47,533 nt of DNA, taken from Elusimicrobiota bacterium (GTDB lineage: Bacteria; Elusimicrobiota; Elusimicrobia; FEN-1173). This document shows, in pieces, positions 26,980 to 34,890 of this stretch (within the stretch, counting starts at the first letter, position 1; each line of letters starts with the position of its first letter). Position numbers and translations under genes: made by a program. The notes under the pieces were generated by a model. It did no database searches. It saw nothing but the letters and a program-made list of their open reading frames with translations, and was not told the DNA's origin. Location: contig JAKLDV010000004.1 of assembly GCA_022703335.1 (NCBI GenBank), positions 1 to 47,533 of the forward strand, written 5' to 3'.

Positions 26980-28413
26980 ATGCGAATCGTTTTTGTTTTT
27001 CCGCCTTTTGACCACAAGAAATTTGAAGAAGACATCGATGTCGTAAGTCGTGAATTTACCCAGCCTCCTCCGCTCGGATTGGCCTACGCCGCCGCCATCG
27101 CTGAAAAGTCGGGCCACGACGCAATCATTATCGATGCCAACCTTCGTCCGCGGATGTCCAAAGAAGACGTCCTCGCGCAGATAAACGAATTCAAACCACA
27201 GATTCTGTCGTTTATGTTGACGGCCTATATGTTCCAACAGACGTTGGAGTGGATCGTATTTTTGAAACAGAAAACGGGATTGCCTGTCTTGGTGGGGAAT
27301 ATTTTGATGGAGTTGTATCCGAAGGAGGTTTTTTCGCATCGTGAAATCGATTTTGGAATTATAGGTTCGGCACAAAAGCCATTGCCGGCGTTGCTGCGTG
27401 CGCTTGAAAATGGCGGTTCCCTGGAGGGGATCAAAGGTCTTTGTTACAGGGAGAACGGGCAGCTTGTCATTCAGCCGCCGGATACCCTTCGGGAGGATTT
27501 TGATTCGCTCCCGTTTCCGGCGCGGCACTTGCTGGCCAACGATCGGTATTATACGGTCGTTTCGAAAAGAAAGAATTTCACCATCATGATGACCTCCAAA
27601 GGATGCGTCAGCCGGTGCGGGTTTTGTCATGTGAAGGACATCCCCTATTCGGCCCGGTCGCCGGTCGGCGTCGCTGACGAGCTGGAGGAATGTTACGGGC
27701 GGCATGGGATACGGGAGATTGAATTCTTTGATCCGGTGTTTACCGTGAACAGGGCCCGCGTCCGGGAGATTTGTCTTGAGATCCGCCGTCGAGGGCTGGA
27801 TATTTCGTGGGCTTGTCGCGCTCGGGTGGACCAGGTCGACGAGGAATTGTTGCGGGAGATGAAGGCGGCCGGGTGCGCTCGGATTTATTACGGCCTGGAA
27901 TGCGGGAACCAGGCGATTCTCGACAAAACGAGCAAAGGCATCACGCTGGAACGGATTCGCGAGGTGGTTCGAATAACACAAAATTGCGGCATATTGACCC
28001 TCGGGTTCTTTTTGATTGGCGCTCCGGGAGAGACGGTTCGGACGATAGAAGAGACGATTCGTTTCGCCATGTCGCTGGGATTGGATTATGCTCAATTCCA
28101 TAAAACCGTTGCGAAGCCGAAGACGCTCCTCTACGATGAGGTTATGCGGACGACGGGGCGGGACTACTGGGGTGAATTCGTCATGGGGACGGCAAAGGAG
28201 GAGCGATTGCCGACTCCGTGGACGGTGGTTTCGGACGGCGACATAGAAAAACTGACCGTGCGCGCGTATAGGAGGTTCTATTTTCAGCCGAGCCGCTTGT
28301 GGAAGATATTTCGAGGGATCAAGTCCTTTTCCGAATTTGGGAGATATGTCAGGTCCGCCGTCGGTATTTGGCGTGTAAAAAGCGATTTGCATGGAAGACG
28401 GATAGCGCCATGA
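26980..28413 (+). CDS. B12-binding-domain radical SAM protein
   Basis: 477 residues. A cobalamin-binding-type Rossmann domain (1-165) starts IVFVFPPFD and includes PPPLGLAYAAAIAEKSGH and the LVGNILMELYP strand; DFGIIGSAQ replaces the usual GEGE. The radical SAM barrel (about 195-400) has the cluster motif GCVSRCGFC, then YYGLECGNQAIL and FFLIGAPGET. The DxHxxG cobalamin motif is not obvious, as in many BchE-like members, so cobalamin use is inferred from domain type. The reaction is unknown; relatives act in lipid, hopanoid, tetrapyrrole and natural-product modification. GGAGG precedes ATG 26980 and the stop overlaps the next ATG by four bases. Confidence 0.85.
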   Translation: MRIVFVFPPFDHKKFEEDIDVVSREFTQPPPLGLAYAAAIAEKSGHDAIIIDANLRPRMSKEDVLAQINEFKPQILSFMLTAYMFQQTLEWIVFLKQKTGLPVLVGNILMELYPKEVFSHREIDFGIIGSAQKPLPALLRALENGGSLEGIKGLCYRENGQLVIQPPDTLREDFDSLPFPARHLLANDRYYTVVSKRKNFTIMMTSKGCVSRCGFCHVKDIPYSARSPVGVADELEECYGRHGIREIEFFDPVFTVNRARVREICLEIRRRGLDISWACRARVDQVDEELLREMKAAGCARIYYGLECGNQAILDKTSKGITLERIREVVRITQNCGILTLGFFLIGAPGETVRTIEETIRFAMSLGLDYAQFHKTVAKPKTLLYDEVMRTTGRDYWGEFVMGTAKEERLPTPWTVVSDGDIEKLTVRAYRRFYFQPSRLWKIFRGIKSFSEFGRYVRSAVGIWRVKSDLHGRRIAP

Positions 28414-29942
28414 GGGTGATGTTCGTTTATGGGGCGTTCGAAAATTTGGGGATAGAATACCTATCGGCTGTATTGAAATCGCATCACCATACGACGCGCT
28501 TGGCGCTGGACCCCCTGCTTTTTGACGACCCTTTCCTTCGATTGCCGCCCTTGGCGCGGTTTTTTGACCATCAAAAAAGTTTGATTCGGGAGATCGCCGA
28601 ATTCGGGCCGGGGCTCCTGGCCTTCTCTGTCCCCAGCTGTTACTATAAAAAGGCCCTGTCTCTGGCAAATGCCGTTAAGCGGATCCTTCCCTCGGTGCAC
28701 GTCACGTTTGGCGGGATCCATCCCACCGCCGTTCCGGAGACGGTGCTGGAAAACGACTGCGTGGATTCCGTTGTGTTGGGGGAGGGAGAATATCCGTTGT
28801 TGGAGCTGGCGGATTGTTTGGGGCGAGGCAGGTTGGATACGGCCATCCGTAATATTTGGTTTCGCCAGGCCGGGGGGATCGTCAAAAATCCCGTGAGGCC
28901 GTATATCTCGAATCTGGACGAGTTGCCTTATCCCGACAAGGGTCTCTATTACGATATACTTCCGCGGTATCGGAAAGGCTATACGGTCATCACGCGACGG
29001 GGTTGCACGGGGGGATGTTCCTATTGTTGCCTCAATGTGTGGCACGCATTATATCCGGGGCAGCCGCGGATCCGAATCCGCGGCATTGAAAACGTGATCC
29101 GTGAGCTCCGGGAGGCGAAAGAACGTTATAATTTCACGCAGCTCCGAATAAACGACGATTTGTTCACGTACGACAAAAATTGGCTGCGTGACTTTGCGAA
29201 AGAATACAAACGGCATATCGGGACGCCGGTCTGGTGTTTCACTTCTCCGGCGTATGTGGACGAGGAGGTGGTCCGGAGTCTTGAGAAGATGTCGTGTCGT
29301 CAAGTATGTTTGGGGATCCAAAGCCCCGTCCGGGCCCTTCGAGAAAGGATCCTCCATCGCTATGTGGACAACGAGAAGAACACGCGCGCCATTCAATTAT
29401 TGAAGGCGGCCGGGATTCGCTGTTTGGTGGATACGATCATGGGATTTCCCGGAGAGACGGAAGACGATTTGGTGGAAACCGCGCGGTATTATAACGAAAC
29501 CCGGCCCGATAGAATCTGTATTTTTTGGCTCATTTATTATCCCCGGACGCCCCTCGTGGAAATGGCCAAGGGAATGGGTGTCCTCGATGAAACGCAGTGC
29601 GCACGTTTGGAATGCGAGCCGACGCACCTGGCCAATACGATCCCGGATCGGCGTCGTTATCTGCGGAAGATACAATTCCATTGGTTGTTGCTGTTGATTC
29701 ATTTCGTCCCTCGCCGGTGGGGGAAGTGGTTTATCGATAAAAGAGCGTATCGGTTCCTTCCCAAATGGAGTCCTTCTCCCCTGGAGGCGTTGTTCACCGC
29801 GGTTGCGCGAGACCGGTTGGATATCCCGCGGAAGAGATACTATGTCCGTTATTGGCATTTCATGAAAAAAAGATTCTCCCGGGAACATATTTTTCCGAAG
29901 AAGGATTCCGTTGTTTCCGGGGCGGCGGGGACGCGCCGATGA
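28410..29942 (+). CDS. B12-binding-domain radical SAM protein
   Basis: 510 residues when started at ATG 28410, which overlaps the preceding stop (ATGA); an in-frame start at 28299 would lie inside the preceding gene. The N-terminal domain shows the full B12-type pattern: GLLAFSVPSCYYKKA, TFGGIHPTAVPE and VVLGEGEYPLLEL. The radical SAM motif is GCTGGCSYC, followed by LRINDDLFTYD, LGIQS and MGFPGETEDDLVE. The basic, aromatic C-terminus (RYYVRYWHFMKKRF) could associate with membrane. It is the third such enzyme in the window. It is coupled at both ends by ATGA overlaps, so it is made together with its two neighbours. Confidence 0.87.
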   Translation: MRVMFVYGAFENLGIEYLSAVLKSHHHTTRLALDPLLFDDPFLRLPPLARFFDHQKSLIREIAEFGPGLLAFSVPSCYYKKALSLANAVKRILPSVHVTFGGIHPTAVPETVLENDCVDSVVLGEGEYPLLELADCLGRGRLDTAIRNIWFRQAGGIVKNPVRPYISNLDELPYPDKGLYYDILPRYRKGYTVITRRGCTGGCSYCCLNVWHALYPGQPRIRIRGIENVIRELREAKERYNFTQLRINDDLFTYDKNWLRDFAKEYKRHIGTPVWCFTSPAYVDEEVVRSLEKMSCRQVCLGIQSPVRALRERILHRYVDNEKNTRAIQLLKAAGIRCLVDTIMGFPGETEDDLVETARYYNETRPDRICIFWLIYYPRTPLVEMAKGMGVLDETQCARLECEPTHLANTIPDRRRYLRKIQFHWLLLLIHFVPRRWGKWFIDKRAYRFLPKWSPSPLEALFTAVARDRLDIPRKRYYVRYWHFMKKRFSREHIFPKKDSVVSGAAGTRR

Positions 29943-30754
29943 AAACGTTGCTTTTGACTTGTGATCTGGAGGATTTTGACGTGCCGGCCGATTTCGGGTT
30001 CAGCATTTCCGAAGAGAAGGCAAGGGAGGTCACGTCGGAAGGGCTTCGCCGAGTTCTGGAGCTTGCCGGAAGATTGCAGGGGAGGATGACATTTTTTGTG
30101 ACGGCGTCCGTCGTTGAACGGTTTGGTGAACAAATAAGAGAATTGGCGCGGATGGGGCACGAGATCGGAGTTCATGCGGCGTTGCCGGTGTCGGAAGGGG
30201 CGTTTCGAGCAGAGGAAATCCAATCGCTGGAACGGGCCCGGCTGCGCCTGGAAAGAGAAATAAACGCTCGCGTGTATGGGTTTCGAAGCCATAAACTGAG
30301 GTTGCCCGTCGACGGACTTCTCGGCGCTGCGGGGTATGCCTACGATTCGTCGCTTCACCCGACCTATGTGCCGGGTCGATATTGTCACTTGTTCAAATCC
30401 CGCGCCATCGCTTCTTCCGGGGGGGTGATCGAAGTTCCAATTTCGGTCACACCGTTGTTGAGGCTTCCGTTTTCTTGGTTTTGGATGCGCAACGGCGGAA
30501 TCGCCTATCTGAAAATTTGTAGTTTATGGGCGTGGTCGCAACAGGATTTTTTGAACGTCTATTTTCATAATTGGGACTTGGCGGATTTGGAAAAACCGGT
30601 CCTTCGGGGTCGACTGCCGCGCTTCGTTCGAAACAATGCCGGCGAAACGATGGTCAAACTTCTGGGAAAATACCTGAGATGGTGTGGCGATAGGGACATA
30701 CAGTGTGAGACCATAAAAGAGCATTTGGCGCGGAAAAAACTGTTGTCTGTGTGA
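29939..30754 (+). CDS. NodB-fold polysaccharide-deacetylase-like protein with an altered metal motif
   Basis: 271 residues. The first acidic motif is LTCDLEDFDVP (D9, E11), followed by MTFFVTASVVERFG, GHEIGVH (73-79), GFRSHKLRLP in place of the usual FRxP, and a late FHNWDL. This is the topology of CE4 deacetylases. The metal triad is incomplete: the expected H-x3-H reads H79-A-A-L-P83. It may use an altered site or have lost deacetylase activity. No signal peptide is seen, so a cytoplasmic role on a lipid-linked or nucleotide sugar is more likely than cell-wall editing. ATG 29939 overlaps the previous stop (ATGA). Last gene of the low-GC operon. Confidence 0.75.
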   Translation: MKTLLLTCDLEDFDVPADFGFSISEEKAREVTSEGLRRVLELAGRLQGRMTFFVTASVVERFGEQIRELARMGHEIGVHAALPVSEGAFRAEEIQSLERARLRLEREINARVYGFRSHKLRLPVDGLLGAAGYAYDSSLHPTYVPGRYCHLFKSRAIASSGGVIEVPISVTPLLRLPFSWFWMRNGGIAYLKICSLWAWSQQDFLNVYFHNWDLADLEKPVLRGRLPRFVRNNAGETMVKLLGKYLRWCGDRDIQCETIKEHLARKKLLSV

Positions 30755-30953
30755 GAGAAAGAAGAAACGGGGACGGAGAAGCTTTTTATCGATACGTGGA
30801 GGTTTAAAAGGAGCGACTGGGCGGGGGAGTCGGAGGTTTTATTGCAATGTTGTAGGAAGGGATCCCAGGCCCATCCCTGGCGGATACGGGCCCTCCAGGT
30901 TCTGCACAGTTTGACGAATTCGCCGTGGTAAGGTTTTTTTGCTCAGTCGGGAG

Positions 30954-30982
30954 TTATCCCCAAATGTGAAAAGTTGTTCACA
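30954..30982 (+). promoter_or_regulatory. Pair of DnaA-box-like 9-mers
   Basis: TTATCCCCA (30954-30962) and TTGTTCACA (30974-30982) each differ by one base from the DnaA consensus TTATNCACA and lie 20 bases apart in the same orientation. A third near match, TAATCCACA, lies at 31161-31169. Single-mismatch 9-mers arise by chance, so this is weak evidence. Confidence 0.25.
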
Positions 30983-31082
30983 GCCCGATCAGGCGCTTGA
31001 ATAGGAGCAAAATAACGCATTTATTTTCATTTTTGACCGCTTTCGGCCCCCCCTTCTCTTCCTATATAAAGGATTTTCGCTG

Positions 31083-31098
31083 ACCCCCCTCCGGGGGT
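31083..31098 (+). terminator. Short GC hairpin, weak terminator candidate
   Basis: ACCCCC and GGGGGT can pair as a 6-bp stem around a CTCC loop, followed by only three T. It lies about 330 bases after the deacetylase-like gene and 35 bases before the nrdR promoter. It could reduce read-through into nrdR, but the short U-tract makes it a poor intrinsic terminator. Confidence 0.3.
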
Positions 31099-31131
31099 TT
31101 CCGGCTCCAAGAGACCTCAAAAAAATCCCAC

Positions 31132-31161
31132 TTGACATACTACAGGTTGTTGTTCTAAAAT
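31132..31161 (+). promoter_or_regulatory. Sigma-70 promoter of nrdR-nrdJ
   Basis: A perfect -35 (TTGACA, 31132-31137), an 18-base spacer and TAAAAT (31156-31161, 5 of 6). The best promoter in the window, with a start near 31168 and a leader of about 80 bases to the nrdR ATG. Confidence 0.8.
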
Positions 31162-31182
31162 AATCCACACATGATATTGATT
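31137..31182. promoter_or_regulatory. Two NrdR-box-like sequences overlapping the promoter
   Basis: ATACTACAGGTTGTTG (31137-31152) and ACACATGATATTGATT (31167-31182) match the NrdR box ACACTATATATTGTGT at 10 and 11 of 16 positions. They start 30 bases apart, about three helical turns. The first fills the promoter spacer and the second covers the start site. NrdR, encoded immediately downstream, is known to bind tandem boxes of this kind at RNR promoters, so autoregulation is likely. The matches are imperfect. Confidence 0.5.
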
Positions 31183-31248
31183 TTCGATTTCGCCGTTCCT
31201 CCGTCAACCGATAGGGCCTTGTGAGCCGCCTCGCCCCTAGGGATTGTT

Positions 31249-31782
31249 ATGCGATGCCCCGCTTGTGACCATCCGGAAGGCCGCGTGATCGACTCGCGGC
31301 CGCTCGATTCCGCCACGGTGATCCGCCGTCGGCGCGTCTGCGGGCATTGCGGAAAACGCTACACCACCTACGAACGCGTGGAGTCCACCCCGCTCATGGT
31401 CATCAAGAGCGACAACCGCCGCGAGCCGTTCGACCGCAAGAAAGTCCGGGAGGGCGTGATCCGGGCCTGCGAGAAGCGGCCGATCGCTTCCGACGTCATC
31501 GAGAAGCTGGTGGCGGAGGTGGAATACGAACTGCAGGACTATGTGATGGAGGTCCCCACGCGGGAGATCGGCGAGCGGATCCTCAAGAAACTCCACGACC
31601 TGGATGCGGTGGCCTATGTGCGGTTCGCGTCGGTCTACCGGCAGTTCCGCGATCTGGACGATTTTCTCAAGGAGTTAAAAAAACTGAAGAGGAAACACAT
31701 GCGGGAACGCGCCCACAAGCAGCAGGGGGAACACGTCGAGAAGTCCCAGCGGGAACTCGTGCACGCGGGGCCACTCCACTGA
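31249..31782 (+). CDS. nrdR: Transcriptional repressor NrdR
   Basis: 177 residues. The N-terminal zinc ribbon has C3-x2-C6 and C31-x2-C34 (MRCPACDH and CGHCGKRYTTYER), and the ATP-cone domain covers about 49-139 (DNRREPFDRKKVREGV, RPIASDVIEKLV, VAYVRFASVYRQF). The C-terminal tail is lysine- and histidine-rich and longer than in E. coli NrdR (149 residues). NrdR senses ATP/dATP through the cone and represses ribonucleotide reductase genes. It is directly followed by nrdJ, 35 bases downstream, and preceded by box-like sites. Confidence 0.97.
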   Translation: MRCPACDHPEGRVIDSRPLDSATVIRRRRVCGHCGKRYTTYERVESTPLMVIKSDNRREPFDRKKVREGVIRACEKRPIASDVIEKLVAEVEYELQDYVMEVPTREIGERILKKLHDLDAVAYVRFASVYRQFRDLDDFLKELKKLKRKHMRERAHKQQGEHVEKSQRELVHAGPLH

Positions 31783-31817
31783 GCCGGCCGAGCGTGCCGC
31801 TTCAGGAGCCGGCCGAA

Positions 31818-34310
31818 ATGCCTCCGATCTCTCTCACCGAAAACCAGAAGAAAGTCATCCGGGACAAATATCTCCGGGGCGATGCCGGCGTCGAGGCGTG
31901 GCTGAACCGCGTGGCGGGAAACATCGCCCTCGCCGAGGTCCTCTTCAGCGGCCAGTGCGACCAGTGGGGCGTCTGGAACGGCGTCAATTGCCGCATCACG
32001 GATGTCCCCACGCAGGCCGGCAAATCCACGCGGCTGGTGCTGTTCCACTCCGGACTGCATTCGGCGCGGGAACGGGGTGCGAACTTCTTCAAATTCTTGG
32101 ACAACCTGAAACGCGTCGCCGTCGAGGTGCCCGACGCCCGCGACCGGGCGGAGACCTGGCGGGCGCGCTTTTATCAGATGATGGCGCGGTTCGATTTCCT
32201 GCCCAACTCGCCCACGCTCATGAACGCCGGCGGCGAGCTTCAGCAGTTGTCCGCCTGTTATGTGCTGCCGGTGGAAGATTCCATCGAGGGCATCGCCAAC
32301 GCCATCAAGGCCCAGGCGCTCATCCATAAGTCCGGCGGAGGAACGGGGTTTTCCTTCCAGCGGCTTCGCCCGTCCGGCGACGAGGTGAAGACCACCCGCG
32401 GGGTGGCTTCCGGCGCCATCTCCTTCATGCAGGTTTTCGACAAGATGACCGACGTGGTGAAGCAGGGCGGCACCCGCCGCGGCGCCAACATGGGCATCCT
32501 CCCCTATTGGCATCCGGAGATCGAGGAGTTCATCACCCTCAAGAACAAGGCCGGCGTGATGGAGAACTTCAACATCTCCGTGGCGGTGGACGATAAGTTC
32601 ATGCAGGCGGTGGAGCGGGGGGAGGAGTATGATCTGCTCAACCCCCGTACCCAGAAACCCGCCGGCCGCGCCAACGCTAAAAAGATTTTCGACCTCATGG
32701 TGGAGACCGCCTGGCGCACCGGCGATCCCGGCATCATTTTCATCGACCGCATCAACTCTTCGCCGTCCAACCCCACGCCCCAGTTCGGTCAGATCGAGAG
32801 CACCAACCCCTGCGGCGAACAGCCCCTGTTGCCCAACGAGCCGTGCAACCTGGGTTCCGTCAACCTGGCGAATTTTGTCAAGGGGGAGTGGACGCACGGG
32901 GAGCTGGATTGGGACCGTCTGGGGGAGACCGTGGCGCTGGCGGTGCGGTTCCTTGACGACGTCATCGAGGTGAACAACTATCCCCTGGCCGAGATCGAGG
33001 TGTTGGCCAAGAGCAACCGCCGCATCGGGCTGGGCGTGATGGGGTGGGCCGAGACGTTGGTGAAACTCGGGCTCCCTTATGATTCGGACGACGCCCTCCG
33101 GCTGGCCCGCGAGACCATGGCGTTTATCAACGCCAAGGCGCTGGAGGCTTCCGAGGCTCTGGCGAAGGAACGCGGCGCGTTTCCGCATTGGCGCGAAAGC
33201 ATCTACGATCCGCAGGGGCCGCATTTCCGCGGCCGGGAAAGGTTCCCCCGCAACTGCGCCCGGACCACCATCGCCCCGACGGGCACCATCGCGTTGGCGG
33301 CGGGGCTCCAGGGGTCCGGCATCGAGCCGTTCTTCGCCATCTCCTACGTGCGGTACAACGCCCAGGCGCTGGACCGCCTCAAGAACGGCGACAAGCCGGC
33401 GGAACACGACGTCCTCTACGAGGTGAACCCGCTCTTCCGGGAAGAGGCCCGCCGACGGAACTTTTTCGGTTTGAAGGAAGAGGAGCTCTGGAAAAAGATC
33501 GACGCCAACCACCGGTCGGTCCGCGGGATCGCCGAGATCCCCGAGGACGTCCAGCGCCTTTTTTCCTCCTCCCACGATGTGCCGGTTCCGTTCCACGTCA
33601 AGATCCAGGCGGCTTTTCAGGAACACACCGACAACGCGGTGTCGAAAACCATCAACATGCCGAACTCCGCCACGGTCCAGGAGGTGCGTGAGTCCTACGC
33701 GCAGGCCTGGCGGCTCGGATGCAAGGGTATCACCATCTACCGCGACGGCTCCAAGTCGCAGCAGGTGCTCAACCTCGGGGCCGCCGGGGAGCGGAAACAG
33801 GGGGACCCCCTGCCCGTGGCGCGCGACACCTCGCGCGGGGTATCGTCGGAATATTATGAGATCCGCACGGGGAACGGCTCCCTGCACGTGCACATCGATT
33901 ACGACGAACACGGGCCGTATCGCATTTTCACCAACCTGCCGCCCCTGGGCACGGACCTTTCCGGCCTCACCGCCATCGTCGGTATCTTGTTGTCGAAATA
34001 TCTGGAGGCCGGCGGCGACCCCATCCGCATCCTGAAACATCTGAATTCCGTCAAGGGAGACCGGCCTTTCGGGTTCGGGGCGCAGCGGATCGATTCCATT
34101 CCGCACGCCATCGCCGTGGCCTTGCGCACGCATCTGCAAAAGACCGGCAAGCTGGAGGCTTCCGAACCGGCCGCCGCGCCCAAGTCGCTGGAGCTGTGGG
34201 ACCATTCGGCCGCGCTCTATTGTCCCACCTGCTATTCCAACAACGTTTCCCGCGAGAGCGGCTGTTCCGGCGTCACCTGCCACGACTGCGGGTATTCGGA
34301 ATGTTCCTGA
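31818..34310 (+). CDS. nrdJ: Adenosylcobalamin-dependent (class II) ribonucleoside-diphosphate reductase
   Basis: 830 residues, from ATG 31818 with AGGAG 9 bases upstream; the open frame reaches back into nrdR but that part is a shadow. An N-terminal region is followed by the RNR barrel: [60 protein letters not shown] (radical and substrate Cys region) and [11 protein letters not shown]. The C-terminus is a cysteine-rich zinc-ribbon-like tail (CPTCYSNNV and further Cys pairs) that relays electrons in this class. It reduces ribonucleotides to deoxyribonucleotides without oxygen dependence, using coenzyme B12. No class I or III enzyme is in the window. Confidence 0.96.
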   Translation: MPPISLTENQKKVIRDKYLRGDAGVEAWLNRVAGNIALAEVLFSGQCDQWGVWNGVNCRITDVPTQAGKSTRLVLFHSGLHSARERGANFFKFLDNLKRVAVEVPDARDRAETWRARFYQMMARFDFLPNSPTLMNAGGELQQLSACYVLPVEDSIEGIANAIKAQALIHKSGGGTGFSFQRLRPSGDEVKTTRGVASGAISFMQVFDKMTDVVKQGGTRRGANMGILPYWHPEIEEFITLKNKAGVMENFNISVAVDDKFMQAVERGEEYDLLNPRTQKPAGRANAKKIFDLMVETAWRTGDPGIIFIDRINSSPSNPTPQFGQIESTNPCGEQPLLPNEPCNLGSVNLANFVKGEWTHGELDWDRLGETVALAVRFLDDVIEVNNYPLAEIEVLAKSNRRIGLGVMGWAETLVKLGLPYDSDDALRLARETMAFINAKALEASEALAKERGAFPHWRESIYDPQGPHFRGRERFPRNCARTTIAPTGTIALAAGLQGSGIEPFFAISYVRYNAQALDRLKNGDKPAEHDVLYEVNPLFREEARRRNFFGLKEEELWKKIDANHRSVRGIAEIPEDVQRLFSSSHDVPVPFHVKIQAAFQEHTDNAVSKTINMPNSATVQEVRESYAQAWRLGCKGITIYRDGSKSQQVLNLGAAGERKQGDPLPVARDTSRGVSSEYYEIRTGNGSLHVHIDYDEHGPYRIFTNLPPLGTDLSGLTAIVGILLSKYLEAGGDPIRILKHLNSVKGDRPFGFGAQRIDSIPHAIAVALRTHLQKTGKLEASEPAAAPKSLELWDHSAALYCPTCYSNNVSRESGCSGVTCHDCGYSECS

Positions 34311-34332
34311 CGACAAGAAGGAGAGGTTGATC

Positions 34333-34890
34333 ATGTCCATCAAGTCCGACGGTTGGATCCGCCGCATGGCCCGGGAAGAGAGGATGATTGAGCCTTTCGT
34401 CGAATCCCAGGTGCGGGAAGGGGTGATCTCTTACGGGGTCTCCAGTTACGGCTACGACATCCGGGTGGGCAACCATTTCAAGGTTTTCACCAACGCCTAC
34501 GGTTCGGTGGTGGATCCGAAACGGTTCGATCCGAAATCGTTCGTGGACATCAGCACGGACACCTTCGTGGTCGTCCCGCCGAATTCGTTCGCCTTGGCGC
34601 AGACCATCGAATATTTCCGCATCCCGAGGAACGTCATCACCGTGTGCCTCGGCAAATCGACCTACGCGCGTTGCGGCATCATCGTCAACGTGACGCCGTT
34701 TGAGCCCGAATGGGAGGGTTTCGTGACATTGGAAATCTCGAATACGACGCCCCTGCCGGCGCGCATCTACGCCAACGAGGGGATCGCGCAGGTGCTGTTC
34801 TTTGAAGCGGACGAGGTCTGCGAGGTGTCCTATGCGGACAAAAAAGGCAAATACCAGAAACAGACCGCCATCACCCTGCCGAAAATATGA
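34333..34890 (+). CDS. dcd: dCTP deaminase
   Basis: 185 residues of the trimeric dUTPase/dCTP-deaminase fold. Conserved parts: [46 protein letters not shown] (substrate loop with the catalytic Arg) and [21 protein letters not shown] with the catalytic Glu in TLEIS. It forms dUTP for dTMP synthesis and so links NrdJ with ThyX. Sequence cannot decide between the mono- and the bifunctional (DCD-DUT) type. ATG 34333 has AAGGAGAGG upstream; TTG 34327 is an alternative. Its stop overlaps the next ATG by four bases. Confidence 0.94.
   Translation: MSIKSDGWIRRMAREERMIEPFVESQVREGVISYGVSSYGYDIRVGNHFKVFTNAYGSVVDPKRFDPKSFVDISTDTFVVVPPNSFALAQTIEYFRIPRNVITVCLGKSTYARCGIIVNVTPFEPEWEGFVTLEISNTTPLPARIYANEGIAQVLFFEADEVCEVSYADKKGKYQKQTAITLPKI

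Larger units (their letters stand above)
30755..31248. other. 494-base intergenic region between the glycan island and the nucleotide cluster
   Basis: The longest gene-free stretch in the window. From left to right I see three mutually complementary 5-mers (CCAGG 30865, CCTGG 30876, CCAGG 30895) that allow two alternative small hairpins; an 8-bp CGAATTCG palindrome; DnaA-box-like 9-mers at 30954 and 30974; an AT-rich block at about 31000-31035; a short C/G hairpin at 31083-31098; and the nrdR promoter with NrdR-like boxes at 31132-31182. No convincing ORF, tRNA or cobalamin riboswitch core was found. Confidence 0.7.

Noticed and set aside
30840-30930. Possible cobalamin riboswitch or other structured RNA before nrdR.
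   Set aside because: No B12-box-like core could be aligned; only 5-bp stems are present and they are too short to claim a riboswitch.
31161-31169. Claiming this region as the chromosomal origin.
   Set aside because: Only imperfect DnaA-like 9-mers; no dnaA, dnaN or gidA nearby and whole-genome skew is not available.
30989-31207. 72-codon minus-strand ORF in the long intergenic region.
   Set aside because: It crosses the nrdR promoter, is Arg/Ser-rich and has no ribosome site.
31635-34367. 910-codon minus-strand open frame opposite nrdJ.
   Set aside because: Same GC-driven shadow effect; no domains and it covers a clear nrdJ.
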